A stretch of 64,000 bases of DNA, taken from NCBI GenBank assembly GCA_965644315.1, contig CBFFRQ010000069.1, positions 434,001 through 498,000 on the forward strand. Reading direction: 5' to 3'. The notes under the pieces are model-generated. The model was not told the DNA's origin, ran no database searches, and was given only the letters and a program-made list of their open reading frames with translations. Each line of letters begins with the position of its first letter. The first letter of the stretch is position 1. Origin of the DNA: Caecitellus pseudoparvulus (Eukaryota > Bigyra: Bicosoecida). Positions 19,760-31,400 of this stretch are shown here, piece by piece. The translations under genes and the position numbers were made by a program.

Positions 19760-20893
19760 ATGAAAGTTGCATTGAGACACACGTGCAATGCCGCGTCTGC
19801 AGCGTGTCGGCCTCCCTCTTTGAAACAGGCAGCGTGGCGGAGTTGGCGTGTTGGGGCTATTTCCGCAGCGGCAGCAGCGGCAGGGGCGGCCGCGTTTGCG
19901 GTGGCAGGTGTGCAGGCTGAGGGCGGGAAGGGGGAGTTTTCCAGACTGGATGCGGTGGAAGTCTTCTTCCGCGAGTCACACCCTCCCCAGGACATGCAGC
20001 AGAAGCAAGATGCCATGCAAACGTTCATGGCCAAACACGCAGCTGTGCCGGGCCGAAGGGTCGCCGTCGTGACCAGCGGCGGGACAACCGTGCCGTTGGA
20101 GCGGAACACCGTGCGATTCATCGACAACTTCTCCACTGGCACCCGGGGCAGCCTCGTGGCGGAGCAGCTGCTGGCGGCTGGGTACGCCGTCCTGTACCTG
20201 CACCGCCAGGGCGCAGTGCGGCCGTTCATGCACAAGCTGAACAAGGCCCTGGGGGACGTCTCGCGCATCGCCCTCACCCAGGAGGGCGACTCTGCTACGA
20301 TCCAGGACCTGAGTGACTCCGAGCTGCGCGCGCTGTCCGCGCGGCAGGCTGCCCTCACCTCGGGCCGCTACGCTGAGGTGACTTTCACCAGCGTCACAGA
20401 CTACCTGCACCTGCTGCGAGGGGCAGCATCAGCCAGCAGTGCTGCAGGCAAGCACAGCATGCTCGTCATGGCGGCGGCGGTGAGCGACTTCTACCTGCCA
20501 GAGGGCAAGATCAGCGAGCACAAGATCCAGTCCAAGGGTGGGGGAGTGGGGCTGACGCTGGAGCTGTACCCCGTCCCCAAGTGCCTGGGGTACGCCACGC
20601 ACGTGTGGAACCCCGCTGGCTTCAATGTCAGCTTCAAGTTGGAGACGGATGCAGAGCTGCTGGCACAGAAGGCGACGGGGGCAGCGGCAGCGTACGGAGT
20701 GGACGCCGTCGTGGCCAACATGCTACAGACGCGGTACGAGGAGCTGCACCTGTACACGCCTGCACGGCATCCCCCCCGTGACGGCCACCCGGAGGACTTC
20801 CACTGCGATGCCATTCACCGGGGGCAAGCCGGCACGGTGGAGGCGCCCCTCGTGCGAGCCTTGGTGGATTTGCACGCAGCGCACATCGGGTAG
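19760..20893 (+). CDS. PPCS: phosphopantothenate-cysteine ligase with N-terminal membrane/targeting segment
   Basis: Joins 4'-phosphopantothenate and cysteine in coenzyme A synthesis. Single exon, 377 aa from ATG 19760. The eukaryotic PPCS core is clear: RRVAVVTSGGTTVPLERNTV, RFIDNFSTGTRGSLVAEQLL, YAVLYLHRQGAVRPF, MVMAAAVSDFYLPEGKISEHKIQS, and SFKLETDAELLAQKA. The first 50 residues are unusual: a basic, Ser/Cys-containing leader is followed by an Ala-rich hydrophobic stretch (VGAISAAAAAAGAAAFAVAG). This could be a mitochondrial or plastid targeting sequence or a signal anchor. Most eukaryotic PPCS are cytosolic. It converges on the next gene, ending 28 bp from it. Confidence 0.9.
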   Translation: MKVALRHTCNAASAACRPPSLKQAAWRSWRVGAISAAAAAAGAAAFAVAGVQAEGGKGEFSRLDAVEVFFRESHPPQDMQQKQDAMQTFMAKHAAVPGRRVAVVTSGGTTVPLERNTVRFIDNFSTGTRGSLVAEQLLAAGYAVLYLHRQGAVRPFMHKLNKALGDVSRIALTQEGDSATIQDLSDSELRALSARQAALTSGRYAEVTFTSVTDYLHLLRGAASASSAAGKHSMLVMAAAVSDFYLPEGKISEHKIQSKGGGVGLTLELYPVPKCLGYATHVWNPAGFNVSFKLETDAELLAQKATGAAAAYGVDAVVANMLQTRYEELHLYTPARHPPRDGHPEDFHCDAIHRGQAGTVEAPLVRALVDLHAAHIG

Positions 20894-20911
20894 CACGGCG
20901 CCGCCGCCACA

Positions 20912-20921
20912 ATGCATGCAT
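20912..20921. terminator. double ATGCAT (ATGCATGCAT) between convergent genes
   Basis: Lies 19-28 nt beyond the PPCS stop and directly abuts the stop codon of the convergent unknown gene at 20922. It is a member of the recurring 3'-end motif. Confidence 0.45.
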
Positions 20922-22453
20922 TCACTGCCCATGCGCCCGCAAGAAGCCGTCCAGGAGCGTGAAGGCCTCTGTAGCATTGCCCTTGCTGACGTACAGCGCG
21001 AACTGTGCCATGTCCTCCTCTGCACCGGTCTGGGCTGTCAGACGCTGCACGTCGGCTCGTTGCTGTTGGGCGAAGGTGGAGGTCCCCGACACGGTGGGCA
21101 GCACGCCCCGGCTGCGCTTGGGAGGTGTCGCGTCCCCTGCGGCGTCTTTGGCTGGGGAGCCCCCTGCCTGCGTCTCCAGTTCAGCTGCTTTGGCCGCCAG
21201 CTGGGCGCCCCGCCGGCTGCGCTTCATGCCGCGAGGGGAGGTGGTGCTGGCCACGGCAGCAGCCGCCTGGCGCAGTGGACGCGAGGAGTGTCGTGCTCGA
21301 GGCGCCGCATGCTTGGCAGCCCGCGCCACGGCAGCAGGACCGATGGCAGCTACGCCCGTGTTCAGGCCTTTGGCCCACTGAGGCAGGCCCTGCAGCCACT
21401 GGTGGTATGCGGTGACGACAGTGAGCATGTCCACCCCGCGCTGCACCTTGGCGAGGAAGGCACTGACGCCCTGTGCCAACATGGGCGGCGGCGCCATGGC
21501 CCATTCCTTCTCCACCAGCTCCTCAGCACTGGAGGCGAATTCGTCTCGCCACTTGCTCCACAGGCTGCTTGCCGAGTGCGTGCGGATGACGCCCAGCGCG
21601 AAGCACAGCTCCCAGCACTTGTTCCCTCCTGGCGACAACACAACCGGGTTAGAACGAGCACAGAGCGATGCCCACTTCACCATCAGCGTGCGCTCTGCAG
21701 ATGTGTACATGGCCCTGCCCAGCGCTGGCACGCTGCCTTTTGCCGCCAACTTGGCCGCATGAAGGCAGGCCTCTGCGTTGCGGAGGGCTGCTTGGGGCGA
21801 TGCAGGGGCCTTGCTGCCGGCCTTCTCAGCGGCACCAGGGGGGGGCTGCCCTGGCACAAGTCTTTGGGGGGCAGCAGGCGCCGCGGCCTTGCGGGACGGC
21901 TTGGCAGGAGGAGGCACAGAGTCCTCAATATCGTCTTCGTCGCCGGAGCCGCCTTCCTCGTCGTCGCTGCTGTGGGACTGCCGCCGACCAGCTTGGTCAC
22001 TGCCTGTGCTGGATTCGGTCTCAGAGCCGCTGTCATCGTCGCTGTCGCTGCCTGTCCCGTCGTCTGAACTGTCAGATTCACCCGTCACAACGGTCCCTGT
22101 CAACACGAACTTCTCCAGCTCCATCTGGATGTCCTTCGACTGCAGCACAGCAGGAATCAGGTCCGTGGACAGCAAGATGCATCTTGCATCTGAAGGCACC
22201 TTCATATCAGCAGCTGGTAGGGAGGGCAGGCAGGGGCGGGTTTGCAAGGCTGATCCTCGCGGAAATTGGAGCACTCACGCCACAGAGCCGTCTCAGTCGG
22301 CTCCAGATCATTTGGGTTGGTGATGAACTGCACTTCCCCGCCGTTGGAGCGAATCTTCTTCACAGTCTCCTTCATCAGCTTGTTGCGCTCGCAGCAAGCC
22401 TTGAAATTGATGCCTTGCAGCAGGTCCTGCTTCTGCTTCCGTGTCCTGGCCAT
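20922..22453 (-). CDS. unknown acidic/Ala-rich, probably nuclear protein
   Basis: Protein of 488 aa from exons 22453-22279 and 22213-20922; intron 22278-22214 (donor GTGAGT) is removed in frame to give ALWPADMKVPSD. The first 95 residues look folded (MARTRKQKQDLLQGINFKAC, then KETVKKIRSNGGEVQFI) and include a basic start. Residues about 105-150 are an Asp/Ser/Glu-rich acidic run, followed by a Pro/Ala linker, an alpha-helical region (WASLCARSNPVVLSPG, WSKWRDEFASSAEELVEKEWA) and a second basic, SPR/KRSRR-containing tail. The composition suggests a chromatin or RNA-associated factor. I do not recognise the family and assign no function. Confidence 0.6.
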
Positions 22454-23617
22454 GGCTGCCGTTGCAAGCTACAGGTGCCTGCAACGACCGTCACCGAAGG
22501 ATGGAGGTGCAACTTCCCGTTGCCACACCTTTGAGCATGAATCTCATGCGTGGTCGTGCAAGTCTTGGCATCGGATTGTGGCACCTGAATGGATTCGTGT
22601 GCATTTGAGTCGAGCTGGTGGGCTGGGATGCATTGCATGGGCCAGCGTATGCTGCTTGGCACCGGCACTTCCACTCAGGCATTCATAAGCTGTGAGGAGG
22701 GGGGTGGGGGGATGTTCACACTATGGTTGTTCCCAGGCGCTATTGACCACTAGGATCTCTCGGGTGCCTGCAGCGCTCGGAGCAAGCTCCTCACACTGCA
22801 GAGCACCACGCCCAAGATTAGGAATATAGCGTTGCGCAGCAGGAGCACAGTGCAAGCACTAGCTCAACTGCTCGCTTGTTGTTCGACCCGTTGCCCCGCC
22901 CATACCTCATGGGAAATCAGCGCGATTAGCAACATGCAGAGCAGACACCGGGGCCTGTGAGCCACCCGGGCTGGCATCCGCGAGTAAGGGTCGGTTTCAC
23001 AACACTACATCCGTAACATGGGTCTCCCATACCGCACAGGTGCGGTGAACGCAAGGGGGAAGGCGCACGTACGTTGTGTGGCCACAGGCCAGTGGAACAC
23101 GCTGCCACCATGCCGCCACGCTAGACTCCTGGCACAAGCTGGCGCATGTTCCGGGAATAAATAAAGGTTTTAGTTTGGTTTATCTTGGAAGGGGGCTGAT
23201 AAAGCTCGGCGCGGCGCCGGTGCTACTTTGCTCTTCCTCTGTTCGTGCCGCGAAATTCCGCAGACAGAATTGCAGCCCGCGAGCACCTGGGGGAAGCCGT
23301 GCAGGTGAAGGCTGCAGGCAAAGCTTCCCCCAGCGCTGGAATTGAACGGCTGTTTGTTTGTGTTACATGTGAGGCGAGTGCAGATGCCAGGGGCAAAGGG
23401 GAGGGGGGGTCGAATCAGCCAGACACCCCCCCGGAGCTGTCTGGCATGTGCTCGCTGATCATGGACAAACCATGCAAGGTGGACCCTGCCAACCGATGGG
23501 GAGGTGCTGCAATTGACCGATCCAAGGTCCCGCAGCTGTCTGCACCTTTTTGGTGTTGCCGTACGGGAGGTGGAGGTGAGCCAGGCAGGGAGCATCAATT
23601 TCCGCGTTCGGCACATC
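22454..23617. other. 1.16-kb gene-free divergent region
   Basis: Lies between the divergent unknown acidic protein gene and the F-box/JmjC gene, and is long for this compact window. No frame has recognisable protein features. I checked by eye for tRNA T-loops, U1, U2, U5, U6 and 5S core motifs and saw none. One ATGCAT lies near 22628, and AT-rich stretches lie around 22800-22930 and 23155-23190. It could hold promoters, an unrecognised ncRNA or 5' UTR exons. Confidence 0.45.
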
Positions 23618-25222
23618 ATGGCCTCATCGTCGCCTGCCAAGCGCCAGCGAGTGGGAGACACCGCCGGCCCAGGCCAACAGCATGCCCAGCACCCTTATGG
23701 CATCGAGCCGTATGGAAACTATTACGCAGTGTCCATGGGTGTGCTCCCAGGCGTGAAAGGCAACACACGAGACTCTGGCCTCGGTCGCCTTGCTGGCTTG
23801 CCCGATGACGCTGTCATGGGCCTGCTGCACTGCTTCGACGCTGAGGAACTCTGCCAACTTTCAGCTGCGAGCCGTGGCTCGTATGTGTGGGCCCACTTGA
23901 TCGACCTCTGGCGAGCTCTCGTGCTGCAGCGGTTCGGTGGGGCGTTCGTTTGGGCTGGGGATTGGAAGAGCGCTTTCGTGGCAACCGCCACGGCTGCGTG
24001 TGGGCGCCGTGCGCCTCGCCGCCACACGCCACTGCCGCTAAGAGGTTTCTATAGCGACCTTTTGTACCAGTCCTGGCACATGGGCACTGCAGCACTGGCG
24101 CCTGAGTGGTTGGCAGGGGAAGCCATATCTGTGGAGTCCGCCCAGCACCTGACCAAGGCGGCGTTCAGGCAGCGCTATGAGGCCCGCAACCTTCCAGTAC
24201 TCATTACTGATGCACTGCAGCACTGGGCTGCACGCAAGTGGACGGTGCAGGGCCTTGCCCAGAGCCACGGTGACCGCCCTGTCACATGCGGGCACTATGA
24301 CGTTGCGCTGGGCACCTACGCGGCTTACTGCCGCACTATGAACGGGCAGGGGGAGGCCAGTGGGAAAGGCAGCTGGGTCTGGGACGACCAGCCCTTGTAC
24401 ATGTTTGACAGGCACTTTGCGGACCGCCTGCCTGGCGCCGCGGACGCCTTCTCCGTGCCAGAGTACTTCGATGACGACCTGTTTGCTGTGCTGGGGGAGG
24501 CTCGGCCGGCGCACAGGTGGCTCATCGGTGGGCCCCGCGCGTCGGGATCCACCTGGCACGTGGACCCCAACGGCACATCGGCGTGGAACGCAGTGCTCAG
24601 TGGCCGCAAGAAGTGGATCATGTACCCACCCGGCGCTCCGCCGCCCGGAGTGCACCCTTCCGCAGATGGTGCAGAGGTGGCTACACCCCTGGCCCTGGCA
24701 GAGTGGTTCACAACGTTTTATTCAGCTCACCAAGAGCGCAAGGCTGAGGCTTGGGCTGCTGCCCGGGCAGCTGGCAAAGACCCGCTGACTTGCGGCTCGG
24801 TGCCTTTGGAGTTCAACGCGCCAGAGGGCTCGCTGCTGTTCGTGCCCAGTGGCTGGTGGCACATGGCCCTGAATGTGGAGCCTGATACGCTGGCAATCAC
24901 GCAGAACTTCGTCTCTCGTGTGAATCTGGCGCACGTCCTGCACTTCCTGCGCAGCAAGCCTGAGCAGGTCTCTGGCGTGCCCGTCGCCAGGCGCGCAGCT
25001 TTCGCCGAAGAGTTTGTCACGGCGCTGAAGGAGAAGCGACCTGGCGTCTGGGCCGAGTACCAGCAGCAGGTGGACGCCATGGCACAGCAGCAAGCCGCCG
25101 CCGACGCCAAGTACCGGCAACAGGGGGCCGGGTGGCAGGAAGTGATGTCAGGGGCAGGGTCGGCGGGGCAAGCAGGCTCCGGCCCCAGCGGCGGGGCTTT
25201 CTCTTTCTCGTTTGCCTTGTAG
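23618..25222 (+). CDS. F-box plus JmjC-domain protein (putative 2-oxoglutarate oxygenase)
   Basis: Single-exon protein of 534 aa from ATG 23618 (MASSSPAKRQ). Residues about 55-105 read as an F-box-like helix bundle (RLAGLPDDAVMGLLHCFDAEELCQLSAASR), which would bind SKP1 of an SCF ubiquitin ligase. Residues about 200-430 form a JmjC (cupin) domain of the JMJD6/JMJD4 type: AFRQRYEARNLPVLITDAL, STWHVDPNGTSAWN with iron ligands His314 and Asp316, KKWIMYPPG, and GSLLFVPSGWWHMALNV with the third ligand His415. Enzymes of this branch hydroxylate or demethylate proteins or RNA. Plants have a similar F-box/JmjC pairing. The C-terminus is Gln/Ala/Gly-rich. Substrate unknown. Confidence 0.83.
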   Translation: MASSSPAKRQRVGDTAGPGQQHAQHPYGIEPYGNYYAVSMGVLPGVKGNTRDSGLGRLAGLPDDAVMGLLHCFDAEELCQLSAASRGSYVWAHLIDLWRALVLQRFGGAFVWAGDWKSAFVATATAACGRRAPRRHTPLPLRGFYSDLLYQSWHMGTAALAPEWLAGEAISVESAQHLTKAAFRQRYEARNLPVLITDALQHWAARKWTVQGLAQSHGDRPVTCGHYDVALGTYAAYCRTMNGQGEASGKGSWVWDDQPLYMFDRHFADRLPGAADAFSVPEYFDDDLFAVLGEARPAHRWLIGGPRASGSTWHVDPNGTSAWNAVLSGRKKWIMYPPGAPPPGVHPSADGAEVATPLALAEWFTTFYSAHQERKAEAWAAARAAGKDPLTCGSVPLEFNAPEGSLLFVPSGWWHMALNVEPDTLAITQNFVSRVNLAHVLHFLRSKPEQVSGVPVARRAAFAEEFVTALKEKRPGVWAEYQQQVDAMAQQQAAADAKYRQQGAGWQEVMSGAGSAGQAGSGPSGGAFSFSFAL

Positions 25223-25462
25223 TGGTGGCAGCAAGGTGGCGCGTTAGGCTGCAGGCTTGCTGACTCCGCCATTGTCCTGCAGGCACGTGGAGCGTGGATG
25301 TGTGCCGTGCCACACATGGCTGTGTTGGCTAAAAGTAACATCACTGAAGAATAATGCACGGGAGGACTCTGTTCGGAAATCAAAGCTACTTTCTCGAGCC
25401 GTCCTTCGTCGTGTGCGTGTCTGGTCGAGGGCTCTGCCGCTGCACGTGACAACAGTGCCAGC

Positions 25463-28400
25463 ATGGCCTCGGCGGCCGGGAAGGGCCAGCAATGGACCCT
25501 CACCGACTTCGCCGTGGCGGTGGCCGGGCGCCACCCCGTGAAGCCCATCTTCGTGGCAGACCTTGTCTGCTTTGGCATTCGTGTTGCTGGGTACCTGGGC
25601 ATCGGCATGCACTTGGTTCTACTCACGGCGCCCAAGTCGGCGGCTTTGTTGGAGGTGCGTGGAGGTTGCTGCCCAGCTGGAAACGCCCAGCACCTGCAGC
25701 CGCGCTCGCTGGAGGCAGGCAGGCTGGGGAGCATGCACCTGCTATGCTCTTGCATTAGTCAGGCATAAATCCCATGCACGCCCTGGCTTTGCTGCCTGGG
25801 GGTTCATGCGTGCTCACGTGACGCCTCGTGCCGCCTTGCGCAGCTTCTTCGCATGCTGACTGTGTTCTCCTGGGTGCGAGCTGATGTGATGTGGGGCCCG
25901 GACGGCTGGTCTGCTCTTCTGGGAGTCTCTCTCCTCTTTGGTTACACCACTGCATTCGTCAACCTGGGCGCCCTCACTGAGAGCAGCAGTTCCAGGTGCG
26001 TGGGTGGCGTTGTCGCTGAGCGACACGCCCGCACTCACCCCTCTCCCCTCCAAGCCAACGCAGGTTTTCATTGGAGGCATCCGTCTCAGACGCCAGCATG
26101 GCGAATGGGGCTCAAGTGGAGCGCTCTACAGGGGGTGCTAGGCGCCGCACACGCCTGCAGGTGCTAGTTGACCTGTACCGCACCACCATCCTGTACATGC
26201 TGGTGCCGCTGGGCATGCTGCCTGTGCTCAGTGTGACATTCCGGGTGTTTGTGTGCGGTGGAAACGACGCTGACGAGGTGGCAGATGCCTTTGCCTCAGG
26301 GGATGCGACGGCCCTGGCGGGAGCAAGCCGCATCGCGGAGGCTTTTGGGGGGGAGGAGTTCTGCTGGCAAGGCACGCACCTGCTGGTGGTCATCCTGGCA
26401 GTGCTACAGGCCCCCCTCATGCTGTCCTTGACGCTGGTGCAGATGCTGACCATGTTCGACCGCCGCCTGGACTCGCCGTCCCTCTTCGTGCGCTTCTTTG
26501 GGCGCGCTGACATGATCGACTTTACCTTCGGCATCCTGCTGTCCATCGTGCTGTCGCTCATGTTCGGCACAGCGCCCAAGTGGTTGGTCGTCGCCGCCAC
26601 CTCTGCCATCATGCTGGGCTCTTGCTACATGCAGTATGTCACCATGCCCCAGGTGCGCCCTGTCATGGACGACGCCAACATGGCCCTCATGTGCTGTGCA
26701 GCGTGGCAGTGCCTGGTGTCCATGCTGGGCCTGGTGCTGGCGGACGACGCAGACCTCAGCATGTTTGCGCTGCTGGGCTTGGTGCCTGCTGCGACGTTTG
26801 GCATGTTCCTCGTGCGGTCCCGCCGCTCCCACGTCGTCTCCTCCCGGCTCTCCGACCTCACCTCGGAGTCAGACATTGCGAACTGGGGCCACCACAAGTT
26901 CACCTTGGCACACAACATCGCATCCTCTGGCGCGTTGAACTCTGTCGCAGCAGTGCTGCAGTCTGACATGTTCAGTGAGGACGTGGATGCCTCAGAGAGC
27001 TCCATGCTCCTGGCAGGCGGCACTCTGGACGGCGGGGACGTGAAGCGGGACCGCGTCGCCGAGCTGCTGTCCCAAGCCGAGGCGGCGTACACCCTGCTCA
27101 GCACCAAGTTTGCCAAGAGCTCAAATGCTGCGACTCTGGCAGCCATGTTTTACCGTTCCCACCTCGTGCGCGTCTCGCACTACATGGAGCTGCGCCTGCT
27201 CGCTCGGGCGTGGCGCCTGACTTCCGCATGGGACATTCGCCTGGAGGTCCTACTCCGCTTGGGGCGCTTGTTGGAGGTCGAGGCGCACAGTGTGGGGAGT
27301 GGCGACGCGAATGGGCGGCCTGGGCTGTCAGGTGGCTGGACAGGCGGCTTCGCAGGGGGGCCTGACAAGGGTTTCTCAAGTGCTGGCGACGACGACGCAG
27401 TGGTGGGTGTTGTGGGCGCGCTGGACGACTCTGGCACCCGCCGCTTGCGCTTCGAGGCTCACCAAGCCGCAGCGGCGGCGTCCCAGCGAGCCACGTCCCG
27501 CGCCATGGTTCGTCTGTGGAACCGTTGCCTGGCACCTACCCTCAGCATCGCTGTCCTGCACGAGCACGCAGTGTCCGTGCAGCGGCACCGTCTGCGCTTG
27601 GAGCGGCACTTGAAGCGCATGGTCACGTTGAACCCGACCTCGTCCCCAATCCTGCGCCTGTATGCCGCATTCTGCCTTCGCTTCCTGCAGGACGAAGTCA
27701 TGGCGGACGTGTTGCTGAGCCAGGCAGAGCGCCTGGACACCATTGCTGTGGAGCACCATTCGGGGTCCACCCTGCGGCACATTGTGCCGTTCACCCGCAT
27801 CAGCAACACCACGGCCAAGACGGCCAATGCCCACGCCATCGCCGTCGCCCGGGTGGCCGCGACGCTGTCCACCGTCGGGGCCATCCCCCTGTCCACGTCA
27901 GCGGGCTTGGGCGCTGACACCATGGGGGCGGCGCTGAAAGCCTTGGGGCTGCAGAGCGTGGCAGGGGGCAACAGCCTCATCATCGACGATCACACAGGGG
28001 TCATGCTCATCTCAGGCAGCGAGTTCGACTTCGGGCGCATCATAACCGTGAACGCCGCTGCCACCAGCATGCTGCAAGCCCCTTCCCGCAGCGAAGTGGA
28101 GGGCAGCAACCTCCTGCACTGGCTCCCCCCGCCCTATTCCTCCCTGAGGGACACTGCCCTGCACGCCATGGCTTCCAAACACGCTGACAGCCTGCTGAAC
28201 CGGTGGTTTGTATCCCTTGCAGTGTCTTTCTTCGACACACTAGTGCCGGTGCGGGCTCTCATGCAGGAGACGGCTCCCAACCCCGTCGGCGCCTGCGACC
28301 CGCGCTTCACGCTGGTCTTTCAGCCGCTGGTGGCGTCAGATGCAGAGGGGCTGGGGGTCGTCGCCGTGTCGGCAAGTGGCCACTGGACCCTCATGCACGC

Positions 28401-31400
28401 GGACATGCCACTGAACCTCCTCTTGGGTGTCTGCAACGAGGGTGAGATGCCGCCTGAGGACGGCTTCCCGCTGCGCCATGTCCTGGTGCCTCGAGTGCCC
28501 CCCGCCAAGTCCGCTGCAGCAGGCAAGACAAGCAAGGCTCCAGATGCCTTCATCGGCTCCATGCTGCCTGATGGTACCCGCCAGCTGGCCATGAGAGTCG
28601 TGTACAACGAGGATGCGAGCCAGGGTGGTGCGAGTTTGGATGTTTCAGTGCACTTCACCCCGCTGCGAGTGCCGGCGGCATTGCTGCCTCACTGTGTGGA
28701 GCCCCGGGCCGCGGCAGGTGTGCATGTGCAGCGGGCAGTGACAGCACAGGGCCGTCGGGCCTTGCATGCTTCCGAGGCGCGAGCCCCACCACCCCTGCGC
28801 GCGGGGTCCGTGTACGCAGACGGCTCACCAGGCCGCGCAGGCGGCGAGTCCCCCACTCGCATGGCGCTCCTGGCAACTCAGCAAGACGAAGCAGAGGAAG
28901 ACATTGTGGGCTACGGCATCATCCGTCTGAGCATTGTTGAGGAGATGGCGTCGTCAGCGGCTGCCGCGGCGCGGCGGGCTGTGCTGCGGGGACCCAGCGG
29001 CTCGTCGCCGACTTCTGGCGAGACGCCCAGGCAGCTCGCCGCTGCGCGGCGTGTTTCCGCCGCCCGGGAGTGGACCAGCACTTCAAAAGGTGGACGGACA
29101 TCGGGCTGGACACCTGCGGCTGGCGTGCGTGTGGCGTCAGTGCGCAGCAAGGGGCCCAAGGCACCCTTGGCGGGTGGGGCTGAGGAGGGCGTCGGCATGT
29201 CACGCTCACACAGCACCGGCCTGGCGGGTGACACGAAGGGGCGACTCCCGGCGTCCTTTTTGCGCCCACAGGGGTTGTCCATCACCACCGGACAGCCTGC
29301 TTCTCCGCCGATGAAGTCCTTGCACTCCCTTCCACTTGGCGCCTCAGCAACCCGGGCGTCAAGTGACGTAGCGGACACATCCCTTGACCGGGAAGCCTCA
29401 GAGGAAGCTCGGGTGGTGACAGTGTCCAGCACCACTGGCTGGGAAGGCATCACAGGGCACAGTTCCAGCCCCACTGCAGGAGACCAGCGCCGAGTGTCAG
29501 ACACCAAGGCAGTCTCTGCCGGTGCAACTCCCGCCAAGCTCAGCATCGGTGTCGGTTCCCGTGTGGTCCCAGCCAAGTCGGTGCCGACCACGGTGGGCGT
29601 GAGCGGGGAGATGCTGGATGATGCAGCCCAGACGGACATGAGGGGGCGAGTGTCTTCCGTGTACCAGAGCAAGCGCAGCGTGTTGTCTGGCGGAGCACGC
29701 TCCCGGCGCTCTCTGACGTCCGCGGACGGGGACAGTCACACCAGTGCAGGCAGTGCGGCTCTGAGCAATAGCTTGCGGTTGCTGCGCAAGCTGGTAGACC
29801 ACTCCTCCCCCTTGACGCTGCAGCCCATCCGCTTCATCCGCTGGGCGTACCTGCTCTTCGTCGTGCTCATGATCACCACCTTCGTGATTGGGCTGGTCTT
29901 CGCAGAGGCGGCAGCTGCAGCAGAGGGGCAGTTCCTGCCGTCTCTTCTTTCTCACGGACTGCTTGGCTTCACCGCTGCGCACCTGTACACAGTGCTGTGG
30001 GGTGCGATGCAGCCCCCCACCTCCCCTTTGGCCTTGTCCCCCGCCACCCAGGCCGTACAAGAGCTGTCTGCGCATCGACAGGCGTTGGAGAGCTTGACGG
30101 CGTCGGTCATGAGCTTGGAACGGGAGCAGGTGGAGAACTCAGGCCCCCTTGTTGACATGTTCGCGTCCATTGACAACATCCCCTCTGTGATCAACGCTAT
30201 CACGGATCCAACGGGAGTGAGCATGGCAGACTACGGGCTGCCTTCCGTAGCTGGCCAGCCAGCATCTCAGTACGATCTCTGGCAGTACCTGTTGCAGGAG
30301 CTGCTGTTCCTGGAGGACCGCCTTAACGCCTCCTTTGTGCTGCCCAACGGCACAGCCCTGGAGCCAGTGTCCCCTCTTGCCCGTGGCGCGTTTTCCTTGC
30401 AGCACCCACGCACCCAAGCCTTGCTGCACAACTTGCTGGATGTCGCCTTGCCAGCCTTCAACGAAACGGCCACATACAAGACGCAGTTCTGGGGCTGGGT
30501 TCTGGATCTGTCGTTCTGGTATCAGCTGCTCACCATCTCCCTCATCTTCCTTGTCGTCGTGTTCGCCCTGCAGTCATACTACACGTCCTCCGCGTCAGCG
30601 GCCCTGGCGCACATCCGTGACGAGCCTCTCATTGCCATCACTCGTCTGAGCCGGGAGACCTTGAAGGAGTTCAAGGCCTCTGCACAGCAGCTAGTGGCAG
30701 GTGGGTTGGACGAACTTGTCAAGGCTGCACATGACCGAGAGGCGACCCAGATCGGCGAAGGCGACCAGGGAGCTCGCAGCCCCGTCCCAGCCGAGACGTC
30801 TTCTTCCTTCGAGCGCCGGCGCAGCACAACGCGTGCTAGCGATGGCCGAGAGGCGTCTGCCGCAGACTCTCTAAGGGCAGAGCCACCGCCAGCGGTGGCC
30901 AGCTCACCCGCCCCTGCTGAGGAGGGAAGGGAGTCGCCGGGTCTGTACAGCCACACTTCCTTCCGTGTCCGCATCCCCTTCAGCGGGTCCCAGTCTGCCC
31001 CCCCAGCACCAGCAGCATCAACTGCTACCGCTGCCGCAGCTGCTGTGCCGACAGGCGGAGAGCGGGACGCCACATCGGCCTCCTCTGCGGGCGACATGCA
31101 CGAAGAAGCAGCCACTGTGGGGTCAGACATGTCTGCGCTGGTCAAGAGCCCTGGGAGCAGCCGAAGGGACGCTGCACCGGCCGAGCCGGTGCAGCCCTCG
31201 GCCACGTTGCAGCCGCTTCTCATGGAAGCTACGACCCCCACCCCCCTGCTGGAAGGCAGGCACGACAGTGGCAGCGGCAGGGAAGCGTCCGCTGCGGTGT
31301 CAACGGAGGAGGCGGTGGTGCTGCCGTCACACCCTGGCGCCAGCGACAGCCCGCTCGTGTCATCACAAGCAGCACCTGACAAGGCTCCCAGTGGACTGGC

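Noticed and set aside
23245-23808. 187-codon plus-strand frame in the gene-free gap
   Set aside because: It overlaps the JmjC start in another frame and has no recognisable features.
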